In this document: positions 9,242 to 18,090 of the stretch, piece by piece
How the letters are laid out: each line of letters starts with the position of its first letter
How positions within the stretch are numbered: the first letter of the stretch is position 1
Source: Methanorbis furvi
GTDB lineage: Archaea > Halobacteriota > Methanomicrobia > Methanomicrobiales > Methanocorpusculaceae
Direction: 5' to 3'
NCBI RefSeq assembly: GCF_032714615.1
Contig: NZ_JAWDKA010000005.1
Span: 62,001-126,000 of the forward strand
Length of the DNA: 64,000 nt
Program-made: the position numbers and the translations under genes
Notes under the pieces: model-generated
The model's database searches: none
What the model was told of the DNA's origin: nothing
The model's input: the letters and a program-made list of their open reading frames with translations, nothing else

Positions 9242-9714
9242 GACTTCACCTCCGAGAATGCTTCTTTGAACTGATCAGCGATGCGTTTTTTCCGGTCCGA
9301 GTCCTCGTGCGGATCAACATACACGATCGCTCCTGCATGGCAGTATCTTGCGCACTGGGGCGTGCCGCCGCAGAGATCGCACTTGAAGACCGAACGCGTG
9401 ATCGGCGAGAACTTCATGTTCCCGAGCGGGCAGGCGTTGACGCAAAGTTTGCAGACGATACACTTTGCCGGGTCGATGACAACCGCGTCGTTTTTGTCGC
9501 GGTAGATTGCTCCGACCGGGCAGACGTTCTGACAGACCGCGTCCTCACATTGCAGGCACATGAGCGGTATGGTGACTGTTGATTCAGGATAATCGATGAC
9601 GCTGACTGAGGAGAGACGTGGATTGAAAACTCCGTTGTGTCCAAAGGAGCACATGAGTTCACAGGTTCTGCATCCTACACACTTTTCTGGTTTGAGTATG
9701 AGTTGTTGTGTCAT
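9238..9714 (-). CDS. Polyferredoxin subunit of aldehyde oxidoreductase (HycB-like, WorS type)
   Basis: First gene of the operon, 158 aa from the ATG at 9714 ('[20 protein letters not shown]'). It has four Cys groups typical of HycB/AorA ferredoxins: '[11 protein letters not shown]', '[14 protein letters not shown]', '[12 protein letters not shown]' and '[14 protein letters not shown]', so it probably carries four [4Fe-4S] clusters. The frame stays open much further upstream, but there it runs through intergenic sequence and repeat A2, so the ferredoxin start is preferred. It probably wires the tungsten subunit to the flavin subunits encoded downstream. Confidence 0.9.
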   Translation of the reverse strand: MTQQLILKPEKCVGCRTCELMCSFGHNGVFNPRLSSVSVIDYPESTVTIPLMCLQCEDAVCQNVCPVGAIYRDKNDAVVIDPAKCIVCKLCVNACPLGNMKFSPITRSVFKCDLCGGTPQCARYCHAGAIVYVDPHEDSDRKKRIADQFKEAFSEVKS

Positions 9715-9875
9715 TATAGTATGATTGAGAAGCACTGCGGCTCCTTTGTACCTCCAAACAGATATGTTGTTATGGTACCTTATGAAATGAACGCTCACTG
9801 CAGATTGGGGGTGCGGGTTGGGAAATAATTTTTTGTTTTTTTGGAATTTTTGTATGTTGTCTATTAAGTCCTGCC

Positions 9876-10023
9876 GCCCACGGAAAAGCGGAACACACAG
9901 AAAAAAAATCACGGAGCAGACGTGAACATCACGGAATTCGAGCGATGTATTTCCGTGATGTTCACGTCTGCTCCGTGATTTTTTTTTCTGTGAAACTTCC
10001 GTGTACTCCGCTTTTCCGTGGGC
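9876..10023. repeat. Family A long inverted repeat, copy A2
   Basis: About 148 bp, ends GCCCACGG/CCGTGGGC, with both arms carrying GAGCAGACGTGAACATC. The arms are almost completely complementary around the centre near 9945. The right flank GGAGCTACGA is shared with copy A6, so the true element may extend some bases further. It lies upstream of the aldehyde oxidoreductase operon and downstream of argS. Confidence 0.95.
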
Positions 10024-10217
10024 GGAGCTACGATGAGTGTTAGTTATCAGTAAACGAATTGATGGGCAGAGACGTACACCAAAGATCAAAAAAATTTCAC
10101 AAAAATATTTTCAAAAAAAAAATTCGCGAAGAAAAAAATTCGCGGAAATATTTTTCCACAAAAAAATATGATCCGATCAATGGCGAGAAAAAAATTTCCC
10201 ACGCCACTGATCAGAAA
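10024..10217. other. AT-rich intergenic spacer downstream of argS
   Basis: No gene seen. The spacer has two copies of AAAAATTCGCG within A-runs (about 10118-10145), bracketed by AAAAATATTTT (about 10103) and GAAATATTTTT (about 10143-10154), which together could form an AU-rich stem at the argS 3' end. Confidence 0.5.
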
Positions 10218-11894
10218 TCACATCGACTTCAGTGCTTCAATGCCAAGAACATCAAGCGCTGATGCAAGCGTGTTCCTGCTTGCATCAACAAGCGTCAGCC
10301 GTGCATCACGGACAGACCCTTCCGCCTTCAGCACAGGAGCGAACCGATAGAACGAGTTGAAGAGATCCGCAAGGTCGCGAACATAGGTTGCAAGGAGATG
10401 CGGACGAAGCTCCATCACCACTTTCTCGATCACATATGGGAAGTGTGCGATGTGCTTCGCAAGCGCAATCTCATACGAATCTGTGTACGAATAATTCTCT
10501 GCAAACCCTCCTTCGGCTTTTGCCTTCTCCAGAATTGAACAGGCACGGGCATGAGCGTACTGAACGTAAGGAGCACTCTGGCGTTCAAAGTCCAGCGCCT
10601 CCTTCCAGTCAAACACCGTCGACTTCTCAGCAGACACCTTCACAATATCATACCGCACCGCACCAATCGCGACTGCGGACGCAATTTGCAAACGTTCAGA
10701 TTCGGAAAGTTCAGGACGACGAACCGTCACCTCTTCAAGAGCACGTTTCTTCGTCTCTGCGATCAGCTCGTCAGCAGTAATGAACACACCGCCGCGGGTC
10801 GTCATCGATCCTTCCGGCAGCGACACAAACTCGAAGTGCACAATCTCCGGCGGCCGCTCACCGATCAGAGATAGTGTTGCCTGAAGTTGTGCGCCGATCA
10901 GTTTGTGGTCAGCGCCGAGCACATCGATGCTCCGGTCGCACTGGCCGTTTTTCCAGAGATGGAACGCAAGGTCGCGGGCCGCATACACCGAAGTTCCGTT
11001 ACTGCGGCGGAGCACGTACTTGTTGCCGAACCCTTTGTCCGAGAGATCCAGATACATCATCTGGTCTTCGTGATTGGCCTCGGGCAGCTTTTCGATTCTG
11101 GCCATAACCTTCTGCATCTCCCCGTTCCAGAGGAACGTCGTCTCGCGGACAAATCTGTCGTGATGAACATTCATCGACGCAAGAGTCTCTTTGATGCCTT
11201 CAGCACAGATGTCAACCGAATCATGGAACAGCTTCACGGTCTCAGGATCGCCTGCTTCGATCTTTTCCATCATCACATCAAACTCAGGCTCGATCTCAGG
11301 CTTTGCCTTTGCAATTTTATTGGCCTCCACATAATGGCGCACAATAAAATCATCGCCCTTCTCGTTTGGCAGTCTATCGTAATGGAGATTTTTGACGCCC
11401 CACGCAACGATTGCAATCTGGCGGCCCATGTCATTGAGATAATACTGGGCCTCAACCGGATATCCTGCCTTTCGGAACGCACGAACCAAAGTGTCCCCGA
11501 TAACGGTGTTTCTGATGTGACCTACATGCAGAGGACCGTTCGGATTTGCGCTCGTGTGTTCAAGAATCACCCGTTCGGTCCGGGCCGGAAGCTGGCCGTA
11601 GTCTGCACCGCGAGCGGCACGAACAGAGTCAGCCACATACTCTCCGCCGAACACGAAGTTAATGTACGGACCCTTCGCAGAAACTGCAAGTCCTGCAGCG
11701 TCAGGACGGGCGGAAACTTTTGCGACAATCTCTGTTGCGATCGCTGCCGGATTTTTCCGCTCTTTTTTTGCCAGGGCGAATGCAACGGTTGATGCAATGT
11801 CGGCATGGTCGCCGCCGTCAGTAAGCAGCACATCCTCTTCTCCGGTAATTTCGCGGAGAAGAGTCTCAACTTTTTGAATATATTCCCGGTACAT
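10218..11894 (-). CDS. argS: Arginyl-tRNA synthetase
   Basis: Class I aminoacyl-tRNA synthetase of 558 aa that charges tRNA-Arg. The N-terminal add-1 domain is followed by 'HTSANPNGPLHVGHIRNTVIGD', whose 'HVGH' is the HIGH motif. 'EGSMTTRGG' occupies the KMSKS position, a normal replacement in this family. The C-terminal anticodon-binding (DALR) domain ends at 'VLGIEALKSM'. The start is 5 bases after the upstream release factor gene, so the two are co-transcribed. Confidence 0.97.
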   Translation of the reverse strand: MYREYIQKVETLLREITGEEDVLLTDGGDHADIASTVAFALAKKERKNPAAIATEIVAKVSARPDAAGLAVSAKGPYINFVFGGEYVADSVRAARGADYGQLPARTERVILEHTSANPNGPLHVGHIRNTVIGDTLVRAFRKAGYPVEAQYYLNDMGRQIAIVAWGVKNLHYDRLPNEKGDDFIVRHYVEANKIAKAKPEIEPEFDVMMEKIEAGDPETVKLFHDSVDICAEGIKETLASMNVHHDRFVRETTFLWNGEMQKVMARIEKLPEANHEDQMMYLDLSDKGFGNKYVLRRSNGTSVYAARDLAFHLWKNGQCDRSIDVLGADHKLIGAQLQATLSLIGERPPEIVHFEFVSLPEGSMTTRGGVFITADELIAETKKRALEEVTVRRPELSESERLQIASAVAIGAVRYDIVKVSAEKSTVFDWKEALDFERQSAPYVQYAHARACSILEKAKAEGGFAENYSYTDSYEIALAKHIAHFPYVIEKVVMELRPHLLATYVRDLADLFNSFYRFAPVLKAEGSVRDARLTLVDASRNTLASALDVLGIEALKSM

Positions 11895-11899
11895 AATGC

Positions 11900-13186
11900 T
11901 TACATCCCTGTTGGGTACCGCAGCACTGCGGCAATTCCGCCGAATGCATTGAACAGCATAGACCCTTCCTCGAAGTCATCAGAGATGATCTCAACGCGGG
12001 TGTTTGAGGTGTCGGCGAGGTTGGTGAGTTCATCAATAATATCAGTCTCGTCAGCAAGGAACAGCGGCGACTGGCACTGCGGACAGTGACCGAGCGGGAG
12101 GTCCTTGAACTTTTTGCCGGCTTCAACCTGCATCGTCTTGATCTCCTGATAACCGCAGTTGCCGCACTGAATGGTGAGTCTGGCTTTTCTGAGTTTTTCG
12201 GAGAGCAGCAGGGTATCAACTGCTCCTGCCTCAAGGTTTGCCCGCACGCTTTCCTCACCATATGCTGCGCATCCGTTCTCTTTGATGAGCTCTTTGAAGA
12301 ACCGCGTCATCTCCTTCTTCTCATCCATGATGTCGACACCACGAAGGGCGTCCTGGGCATTGTCGACGAGTTCACGCAGACCGAACTCGTTGGTGTAGGA
12401 TGCGTCGAAGAGACCAATAAGACGTTTCTTTACCTCGTGGTGCAGGAAATCTCCTTCTGCGAACTCTTCTTTGGTTGGCATCGGGCCGCCAATCAGAAGG
12501 CCTTTGAATTTTTCGAAGAAGTTCGGTTCAGCCAGAAATGCTTCGGATGCACGCTCGCCGACTTTTTTGTAGAAGTCATGGATGGCGATCAGACGCAGGC
12601 GTTCGAAACGAATACTTGACTGACCACCTTTACGCTGTTTGCCGGGGACGGTCGAGGTGGTTCCATTGATTGGTTCGATGTGGGTGCCGCGTAAGAATCC
12701 CCAGTAGGCTTCTCGGCGGTCGATGACAAGAAGTCCGTAGACGTACTTGTCGTCCAGCATCGCTTTGAGCGGTTCAAGCTCGAAGCTTGAACTGCATCGG
12801 TAGCTGTAGGTACGGATTACTTCTGGCGGTTCAACAATGATCGATTCGAGATCGGTTTTGTCTCCGCCGACGTTGATGGCTCCGCAAAATACTGCCATGC
12901 CGTTCTCCGGCGGGTTTTTGAAGTATTTCAGCCGTGCGAGAATCGAGGAGATTGCACTCTGCACGTTGGTTCGCGTCTGTTTGCTTTTGATGTTGGCGCA
13001 CTGGCCGTACTCGTCACGGAGTTGTGCGGTTACGTCGTAGATCTGTTTGTCGGGCGGGATGTACAAAGAGATCAGTTCTGTTCCCGAGCCTTCCTTTTCC
13101 TCCAGCTTTTCCAACGATTTTTTGAACTCATACCGCTTTCGCGCTTCGTCCTTCTCAATTTGTGCCTGGGGTATTTCCTCTGCCAT
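11900..13186 (-). CDS. prf1: Archaeal peptide chain release factor aRF1
   Basis: Recognises all three stop codons and releases the nascent peptide (428 aa). The N-terminal stop-codon motif 'NIKS' appears in 'CANIKSKQTRTNVQSA', and the hydrolysis motif GGQ appears in 'KQRKGGQSSIRFERLR'. A C-terminal zinc-ribbon-like segment with 'CGNCGYQ' and 'CPQC' is typical of archaeal and eukaryotic RF1. Length is as expected. It is the first gene of the prf1-argS pair. Confidence 0.97.
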   Translation of the reverse strand: MAEEIPQAQIEKDEARKRYEFKKSLEKLEEKEGSGTELISLYIPPDKQIYDVTAQLRDEYGQCANIKSKQTRTNVQSAISSILARLKYFKNPPENGMAVFCGAINVGGDKTDLESIIVEPPEVIRTYSYRCSSSFELEPLKAMLDDKYVYGLLVIDRREAYWGFLRGTHIEPINGTTSTVPGKQRKGGQSSIRFERLRLIAIHDFYKKVGERASEAFLAEPNFFEKFKGLLIGGPMPTKEEFAEGDFLHHEVKKRLIGLFDASYTNEFGLRELVDNAQDALRGVDIMDEKKEMTRFFKELIKENGCAAYGEESVRANLEAGAVDTLLLSEKLRKARLTIQCGNCGYQEIKTMQVEAGKKFKDLPLGHCPQCQSPLFLADETDIIDELTNLADTSNTRVEIISDDFEEGSMLFNAFGGIAAVLRYPTGM

Positions 13187-13337
13187 TGTATATGCAAATC
13201 CTGAAACTGTATTCGTTTATAGAATGTGGTGTATCATTTGTCTGGAAAGATGATTAAGTAGAGGGTAACAGCATGGTTTGTGTCGTTGATTCCTGACGAC
13301 CCGAAATCAAAAAAGCAATACTCAAATTGGTATCATG

Positions 13338-13348
13338 TATACAGTATA
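13338..13348. promoter_or_regulatory. Short inverted repeat just before the SLC13 start
   Basis: TATAC-A-GTATA is a perfect 5-bp inverted repeat ending 4 bases before the ATG at 13353. A comparable TATAG/CTATA repeat lies at the same distance before the next gene (14987-15008). It could be an operator at a leaderless start, but it is short and AT-rich. Confidence 0.35.
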
Positions 13349-13352
13349 AGTT

Positions 13353-14870
13353 ATGGATAAACGCATTGGGTTAATACTTGGCATTGCGACATTCATTGCC
13401 ATACTGTTAATCCCGATAGATCCAACGATCCTTCCGGTCTCAGCAAGGTATGCTGCGGCTGTAACAGTGCTGATGGCTATCTTCTGGATTACCCAGCCTA
13501 TACCGATTGAGGCAACTGCCCTCATCCCGATCGTTGCGTTCCCGCTTCTTGGCATTCTGAGCCCTGCCGAAGCATGTGCTCCCTATGCTGACAAAATTAT
13601 TTTCCTCTTTCTCGGAGGGTTTATTATTGCAATGTCCATGCAGCGGTGGGGTCTGCATAAACGCATTGCATTGAAGATCATTGGGTTTACCGGTACCAGT
13701 CCGCGGAGACTGGTGCTCGGTTTCATGATCGCAACAGCATTTCTGTCCATGTGGATGTCGAATACGGCGACCGCCATGATGATGATCCCCATTGCCATCG
13801 CCATCATTGCAACCGTCCTCCCAACCAAAGTCTACAAGGACATGACCACCGAACAGAAAGCCTTCGCCGGTTGTCTTGTTCTTGCGGTTGCATATGCTGC
13901 AAGTATCGGAGGCATTGCGACACTTATCGGAACGCCGGCAAACGGAATTCTCGTTGCCCAGATGCAGATACTGTTCCCGGAAGCACCGACCATTGACTTT
14001 TTCACCTGGCTGAAGTTTGGTATCCCGCTTCTCCTCATCTTCATTCCAATTGCGTGGCTCTGGTTAACAAGGGTTGCCTACCGCAAAATGCCAAAGACGC
14101 TTGATCATGCAAAGGATGTACTCACCCAGGAGATCACAGCGCTTGGTCCCATGTCCCGCGGTGAGAAAAATACTCTTGCGGTATTTATCCTGACAGCGTT
14201 TCTCTGGATCTTTGAGAAAAATAAGGATCTTGGCCCCATCACGATTCCCGGTCTTGAGATGATCTTTCCGGGAATTGATGACTGTACGGTTGCAATTTTT
14301 GGCGCCCTTCTTCTCTTCCTGATTCCGGTCAACTGGAAAAAGCAGGAGTTTACCATGAACTGGGAGTGGGCTGTCCGCATTCCATGGGGAATTCTTCTTC
14401 TCTTCGGCGGAGGCATGTGCCTGTCGGCGGCGTTCATCAAAAGCGGTCTTGCTCAGGCGATTGTCGGATACTTTTCGGTTTTGAACGGAGTTCCAATTGT
14501 TCTGCTGGTGATAATCATCGCAGTGGTGGTGATGCTTCTGACCGAAGTGACGTCAAACACGGCGATCGCATCAGTGATGATGCCGATTCTTGCGGTCACG
14601 GCTTTGTCTCTTCAGGTCAATCCATGGATTCTGATGATGACTGCTGCGGTGTGTTCGAGTTTTGCGTTTATGCTGCCGGTCGCAACGCCGCCGAATGCTA
14701 TTGCTTACAGTACTGAGTATGTGGAGATGAAGGATATGATAAATGCAGGATGGGCAATGAATCTGCTTGGTGTTGCGATATTTACGATCCTGTTGTTTAC
14801 CCTCGTGCTCTGGGCGTTCGGGCTGACACCAGGTCTCCCGGACTGGGCGCTGGTAACAACCATCGAATAA
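13353..14870 (+). CDS. SLC13/DASS-family anion:sodium symporter
   Basis: Membrane transporter of 505 aa with about 11-12 hydrophobic segments. Both Ser-Asn-Thr motifs that form the sodium and substrate sites of DASS transporters are present: 'WMSNTATAMMMIPIAIAI' and 'EVTSNTAIASVMMPI'. 'ATPPNAIAYST' near the C-terminus is also conserved. Likely substrates are dicarboxylates or other divalent anions such as sulfate; the sequence does not decide. It is not in an operon. It starts 166 bases from the divergently oriented prf1. Confidence 0.92.
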   Translation: MDKRIGLILGIATFIAILLIPIDPTILPVSARYAAAVTVLMAIFWITQPIPIEATALIPIVAFPLLGILSPAEACAPYADKIIFLFLGGFIIAMSMQRWGLHKRIALKIIGFTGTSPRRLVLGFMIATAFLSMWMSNTATAMMMIPIAIAIIATVLPTKVYKDMTTEQKAFAGCLVLAVAYAASIGGIATLIGTPANGILVAQMQILFPEAPTIDFFTWLKFGIPLLLIFIPIAWLWLTRVAYRKMPKTLDHAKDVLTQEITALGPMSRGEKNTLAVFILTAFLWIFEKNKDLGPITIPGLEMIFPGIDDCTVAIFGALLLFLIPVNWKKQEFTMNWEWAVRIPWGILLLFGGGMCLSAAFIKSGLAQAIVGYFSVLNGVPIVLLVIIIAVVVMLLTEVTSNTAIASVMMPILAVTALSLQVNPWILMMTAAVCSSFAFMLPVATPPNAIAYSTEYVEMKDMINAGWAMNLLGVAIFTILLFTLVLWAFGLTPGLPDWALVTTIE

Positions 14871-14986
14871 TTTTTATTTTTTCGGCTTTGCATTTTTCAT
14901 CCCGGCTCGCCCACACTTCACATGCCTGCGTTTCATGAGCGATTCAGAATTACCCATGCAAAGCCCTTCCCTTCCATAAACTTGTT

Positions 14987-15008
14987 AATGTATAGTAACC
15001 TATACATT
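14987..15008. promoter_or_regulatory. 9-bp inverted repeat immediately before the lipoprotein gene
   Basis: AATGTATAG and CTATACATT are perfect inverted arms separated by TAAC, ending 4 bases before the ATG at 15013. If the mRNA is leaderless or has a very short leader, a protein bound here would block polymerase. Alternatively the arms could pair in RNA and hide the start codon. Confidence 0.5.
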
Positions 15009-15012
15009 ATCC

Positions 15013-15663
15013 ATGAAACATCTCGCAGCAGTCCTTGCTGTTCTTCTTCTCGGCGGTCTTGTTTTTGCTGCCGGTTGTATCGGGACAACTCCGTCCGAGC
15101 CGATACAAGCTGGAGACAATGTTACCGTCGAGTTCACCATGTACATCGGTGATACCGTCATGGTCACCTCGAATGAAACAAAGTACAGAGAAATTCTTGA
15201 TGCAGGAAGGATGCCGGTCCCGATAATTTTGACGGAGAACGTTGTAGTTACGGCAGGCAACACCACAGACGATGACTACATGACGCTGAACAGCAAAACC
15301 CACAAGAGTCCTTACTGGCTCTTGGTTGGAGAGTACAACGTCATTGCAGCAAATATTGTCGGCATGAACAAAGGCGACACCATTCGTATGCCCATCTATG
15401 CTGCCGGAACGGACATGATCTCGGTCTGGACAAACGAAGACTGTGAAAATATGGGCATCGACAAAAATGATCTGAAAGCAGGACAGCGGCTTACGTACAC
15501 CCGCAGTATTTCCGAAGCTGATATCGCAGAAGATGGAACGTTCAACCCTGACAACACCACAAACGAACAGACCATGATTCGTGATATGCTGGTCACAAAC
15601 ATCACCCCGGACGGCATTGAGTATCAGGAAATTTACGACACCATAGAGATAACAATCGTCTGA
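15013..15663 (+). CDS. Secreted lipoprotein of unknown function
   Basis: 216 aa. It has a lipoprotein-type signal peptide, 'MKHLAAVLAVLLLGGLVFAAGCIG', with lipobox-like 'AAGC', so it is probably anchored outside the cytoplasmic membrane. The mature part opens with 'IQAGDNVTVEFTMYIGD', which resembles the first strands of FKBP-type domains ('GDTVTVHYTG'). I cannot follow a full FKBP active site, so this is only a hint. There are several N-glycosylation sequons (NVT, NET, NTT), common in archaeal surface proteins. No operon partner. An inverted repeat precedes the start. Confidence 0.75.
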   Translation: MKHLAAVLAVLLLGGLVFAAGCIGTTPSEPIQAGDNVTVEFTMYIGDTVMVTSNETKYREILDAGRMPVPIILTENVVVTAGNTTDDDYMTLNSKTHKSPYWLLVGEYNVIAANIVGMNKGDTIRMPIYAAGTDMISVWTNEDCENMGIDKNDLKAGQRLTYTRSISEADIAEDGTFNPDNTTNEQTMIRDMLVTNITPDGIEYQEIYDTIEITIV

Positions 15664-15975
15664 GTCACAAATATTTGCGCGGCAGAAAAGTACCGCTGCA
15701 CAAAAATTCTTTTTTCCCGAGGCATCATTGCCCAATTAAAATCTTTATGAAGTCGGTGAACAAAATTTCCGACAGATTGCAAACATTTTTTCTCACCAAA
15801 AATTATCGGCAGGCATCTCCCAATCAGTGCAAATCAGATTGTACTGAAATCTTTTCATGAGACACCTTTAAGAAATTACGAAGGCAACAAAGTTAGCATA
15901 ACACGTGTGGTGTCACGGGGGTGGCAGCAGACGTTTATCCAATATATTTTCCCCATCAAATCTGGAGTGTGGTCT
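15664..15975. other. Gene-free spacer upstream of the SSS symporter
   Basis: About 312 bases with no convincing gene. A frame is open from 15907, but it begins without a ribosome-binding site. The palindrome ACACGTGT lies near 15901-15908 and AT-rich TATA-like sequences (TTTAAGAAA near 15867, AATATATTTT near 15941) probably belong to the symporter promoter. Confidence 0.5.
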
Positions 15976-17658
15976 ATGGGTTTAGAGCAGATAAGTCAGT
16001 TCTTTATCGACAATCTCGTACTGATAATTGTCGTCATCTACATGGCATCGATGATCGCCATCGGATACTTTGTGCAGCGGAAAGGCGCAGATAAAAGTGC
16101 AGCAGATTATCTGATCGCAAGCAAAGGGGTCGGCCCCTTAATGGTCGGCGGAACAGTCTTTTCAACCAACTGGTGCGGTGGCGTGCTGCTCGGAGCTGCG
16201 GGAACTGCATATACCGGCTACGTGGTATCCACGATTGCAGATCCTTGGGCAACCTGTCTGACGCTTGTGCTGATGGCAATCTTCTTCTGTGCGATTCTTC
16301 GAAAACTCAAGATCGCATCCTTAAGCGAGATGTATCGTCTGCGGTTTGGCAAACGCGGAGCAACCGTTGCCACGCTGATGTGCATTCCTTCCATGATCAC
16401 CTGGACTGCGGCAAATATTGTCGCTCTGACCACCATCTTCAAACTGTTTCTGGATTTTGATCCTCTCATCTGCGCAATCATTGCAGGACTCATTGTGGTT
16501 TTGTACACCTATCTTGGCGGAATGCTTGCGGTTGTCTACACCGACAACATTCAGGCAGTGATGATTATGCTTGGACTGATCATTCTGATTCCGACCGGAA
16601 TCGTCTTTGTCGGAGGACTTGACGTACTGAACGCCGCAACACCGGAAAACTTCTGGAACCTGTTCCCGAACGATGGAGCAGGCGCAGTGAGTACCGGATT
16701 CACGGTTGATCCTCTCGGTATCTTCACCTGGATTGCAGGCCTTTCGGGAATGGGATTTGGATACCTTGCTTCAGTTGAGCTGACACAACGTGTTCTCTGC
16801 GCTCGCGATACGAAGTCTGCTCAGCAGGGTCTTCTTATCGGTTCGGGAATGTATGCGATCGCAGGATTTTTCTCGATGCTGATCGCACTCATTGCAATCG
16901 TGATGGTTTCGCAGGGGGCGACCACCGCCTCGGGCGCTCCCATGGCTGACGTACTCGCCGAAGACGGAAACTATGTTCTGCTGGTCCTTGCGGAAAAGTT
17001 GTTTGATCCAAGCGTGATGGGAGCGATTGGTGTTGTTCTGATGGCGGTCTTTATCGGATCACTGCTTGCAGCAATCATGTCAACGTCAAGCTCTACGATT
17101 TTTGCAGCGTCTGCGGCAATCTCTACACTGATGCTGCATGGTTCGCTCTCCAAGTACGCAACCACCTCCCTGCAGGTTCTCCGGCTTACCCGTATGCTGG
17201 TTCTGGTGATAGGGGTATTTTGTGTGTTCTTCAGTTTTGTGATCGACAGTTTGTACTGGATGATGATCTTCTCGTTTACGATTCTCTTCAACTGCATGTT
17301 CTGGGCACTGATAGGCGCCCTCTTCTGGAAGAGATGCAATGCATCGTCCGCGATTGCATCGATTGTTGTCGGGTTTATTGGCGTGATCGGTTGTATCATT
17401 GCCCAGTCGATCTACTTCGGTCAGATTGCTATCGAGCCGCAGGATAATCTCTGGATCGGTATTCAGACCTTTGTTCCCTGGGCAATGGGAGGTATTGCCA
17501 TGCTGGTGACTGCATTCCTGACCCAGAAATCCGATCCGCCGGTCGCACTCTGTGATACTGACGGCGATCTGGTCAAGTGGGAGGACCTCCCTCTTTCCGC
17601 AGACACCATTGCGGTTCGCAGACACATCGCAGAGATCAAAGCACAGGAAGAAGAGTAG
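15976..17658 (+). CDS. Sodium:solute symporter (SSS family)
   Basis: Integral membrane transporter of 560 aa with about 13 membrane segments, LeuT-like fold. Family sequence includes 'MASMIAIGYFVQRKGADKSAADYLIASKGVG', 'GGVLLGAAGTAYTGYV', 'YTYLGGMLAVVYTDNIQAVMIM' and the sodium-site segment 'MSTSSSTIFAASAAIST'. The frame is open from 15907, but the ATG at 15976 is preferred because GGAG lies 8 bases upstream and the N-terminus then starts just before the first membrane helix. The substrate could be proline, pantothenate or an organic acid. The C-terminus is hydrophilic. Confidence 0.92.
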   Translation: MGLEQISQFFIDNLVLIIVVIYMASMIAIGYFVQRKGADKSAADYLIASKGVGPLMVGGTVFSTNWCGGVLLGAAGTAYTGYVVSTIADPWATCLTLVLMAIFFCAILRKLKIASLSEMYRLRFGKRGATVATLMCIPSMITWTAANIVALTTIFKLFLDFDPLICAIIAGLIVVLYTYLGGMLAVVYTDNIQAVMIMLGLIILIPTGIVFVGGLDVLNAATPENFWNLFPNDGAGAVSTGFTVDPLGIFTWIAGLSGMGFGYLASVELTQRVLCARDTKSAQQGLLIGSGMYAIAGFFSMLIALIAIVMVSQGATTASGAPMADVLAEDGNYVLLVLAEKLFDPSVMGAIGVVLMAVFIGSLLAAIMSTSSSTIFAASAAISTLMLHGSLSKYATTSLQVLRLTRMLVLVIGVFCVFFSFVIDSLYWMMIFSFTILFNCMFWALIGALFWKRCNASSAIASIVVGFIGVIGCIIAQSIYFGQIAIEPQDNLWIGIQTFVPWAMGGIAMLVTAFLTQKSDPPVALCDTDGDLVKWEDLPLSADTIAVRRHIAEIKAQEEE

Positions 17659-17714
17659 AAATATTTTTCAACCAATTTCATTTTTCTTTTTTTGGGGGAG
17701 TGCTGTCCGCGAGA

Positions 17715-17956
17715 TTCTGCCGCCCACGGAACACACTGAACACACGGAAATTTCACGGAAAAAATCACGGAGCAGACGTGAACATCACGGAACCGATACT
17801 CAAAGCGATATTTGGCATGAAAATAAAATTCCAATTCAATTTTTGTCGGTGAGCTTGATACGCTAGTATCAGAAATCTTTCCGTGATGTTCACGTCTGCT
17901 CCGTGATTTTTTTCTGTGAAATTTCCGTGTGTTCTGCCTTTCCGTGGGCGGCAGAA
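17715..17956. repeat. Family A long inverted repeat, copy A3 (expanded centre)
   Basis: About 242 bp. The end arms are perfect and longer than in other copies (TTCTGCCGCCCACGG against CCGTGGGCGGCAGAA). Both arms carry GAGCAGACGTGAACATC. The centre (about 17793-17876) is a unique AT-rich stretch ending in GATAC-GCTA-GTATC, so the loop differs from that of A1, A2 and A6. It lies between convergent genes. Confidence 0.95.
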
Positions 17957-17986
17957 CTTTGTGAACAGCATTCAAAAAAACAAAAA

Positions 17987-18058
17987 TGGACCCGGCGGGA
18001 TTTGAACCCGCGGCATCTACGTTGCGAACGTAGCTATCTACCCCTGATATACGAGCCC
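17987..18058 (-). tRNA. tRNA-Ala (anticodon CGC)
   Basis: 72 nt without encoded CCA. The acceptor stem GGGCTCG pairs with CGGGTCC and contains the G3-U70 pair that identifies alanine tRNAs. D stem TATC/GATA, anticodon stem CTACG/CGTAG around loop TTCGCAA (anticodon CGC), T stem GCGGG/CCCGC with TTCAAAT, discriminator A73. A T-run follows the 3' end in the sense of transcription. Confidence 0.95.
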
Positions 18059-18090
18059 GATAAAAAGTATTGTTGGGAAGTTAATCCCGA

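Noticed and set aside
9715-10089. N-terminal extension of the ferredoxin subunit gene
   Set aside because: The extension is encoded by spacer and repeat A2; the ferredoxin family starts at 9714.
10887-11792. Long open frame antisense to argS (301 aa)
   Set aside because: It mirrors the codon pattern of argS, has no family motif or ribosome-binding site, and argS itself is certain.
17463-17975. Minus-strand frame over repeat A3 (170 aa)
   Set aside because: It translates the repeat (peptides like RKFHRKKSRSRREHHG) and part of the antisense of the symporter; similar peptides appear at every family A copy.
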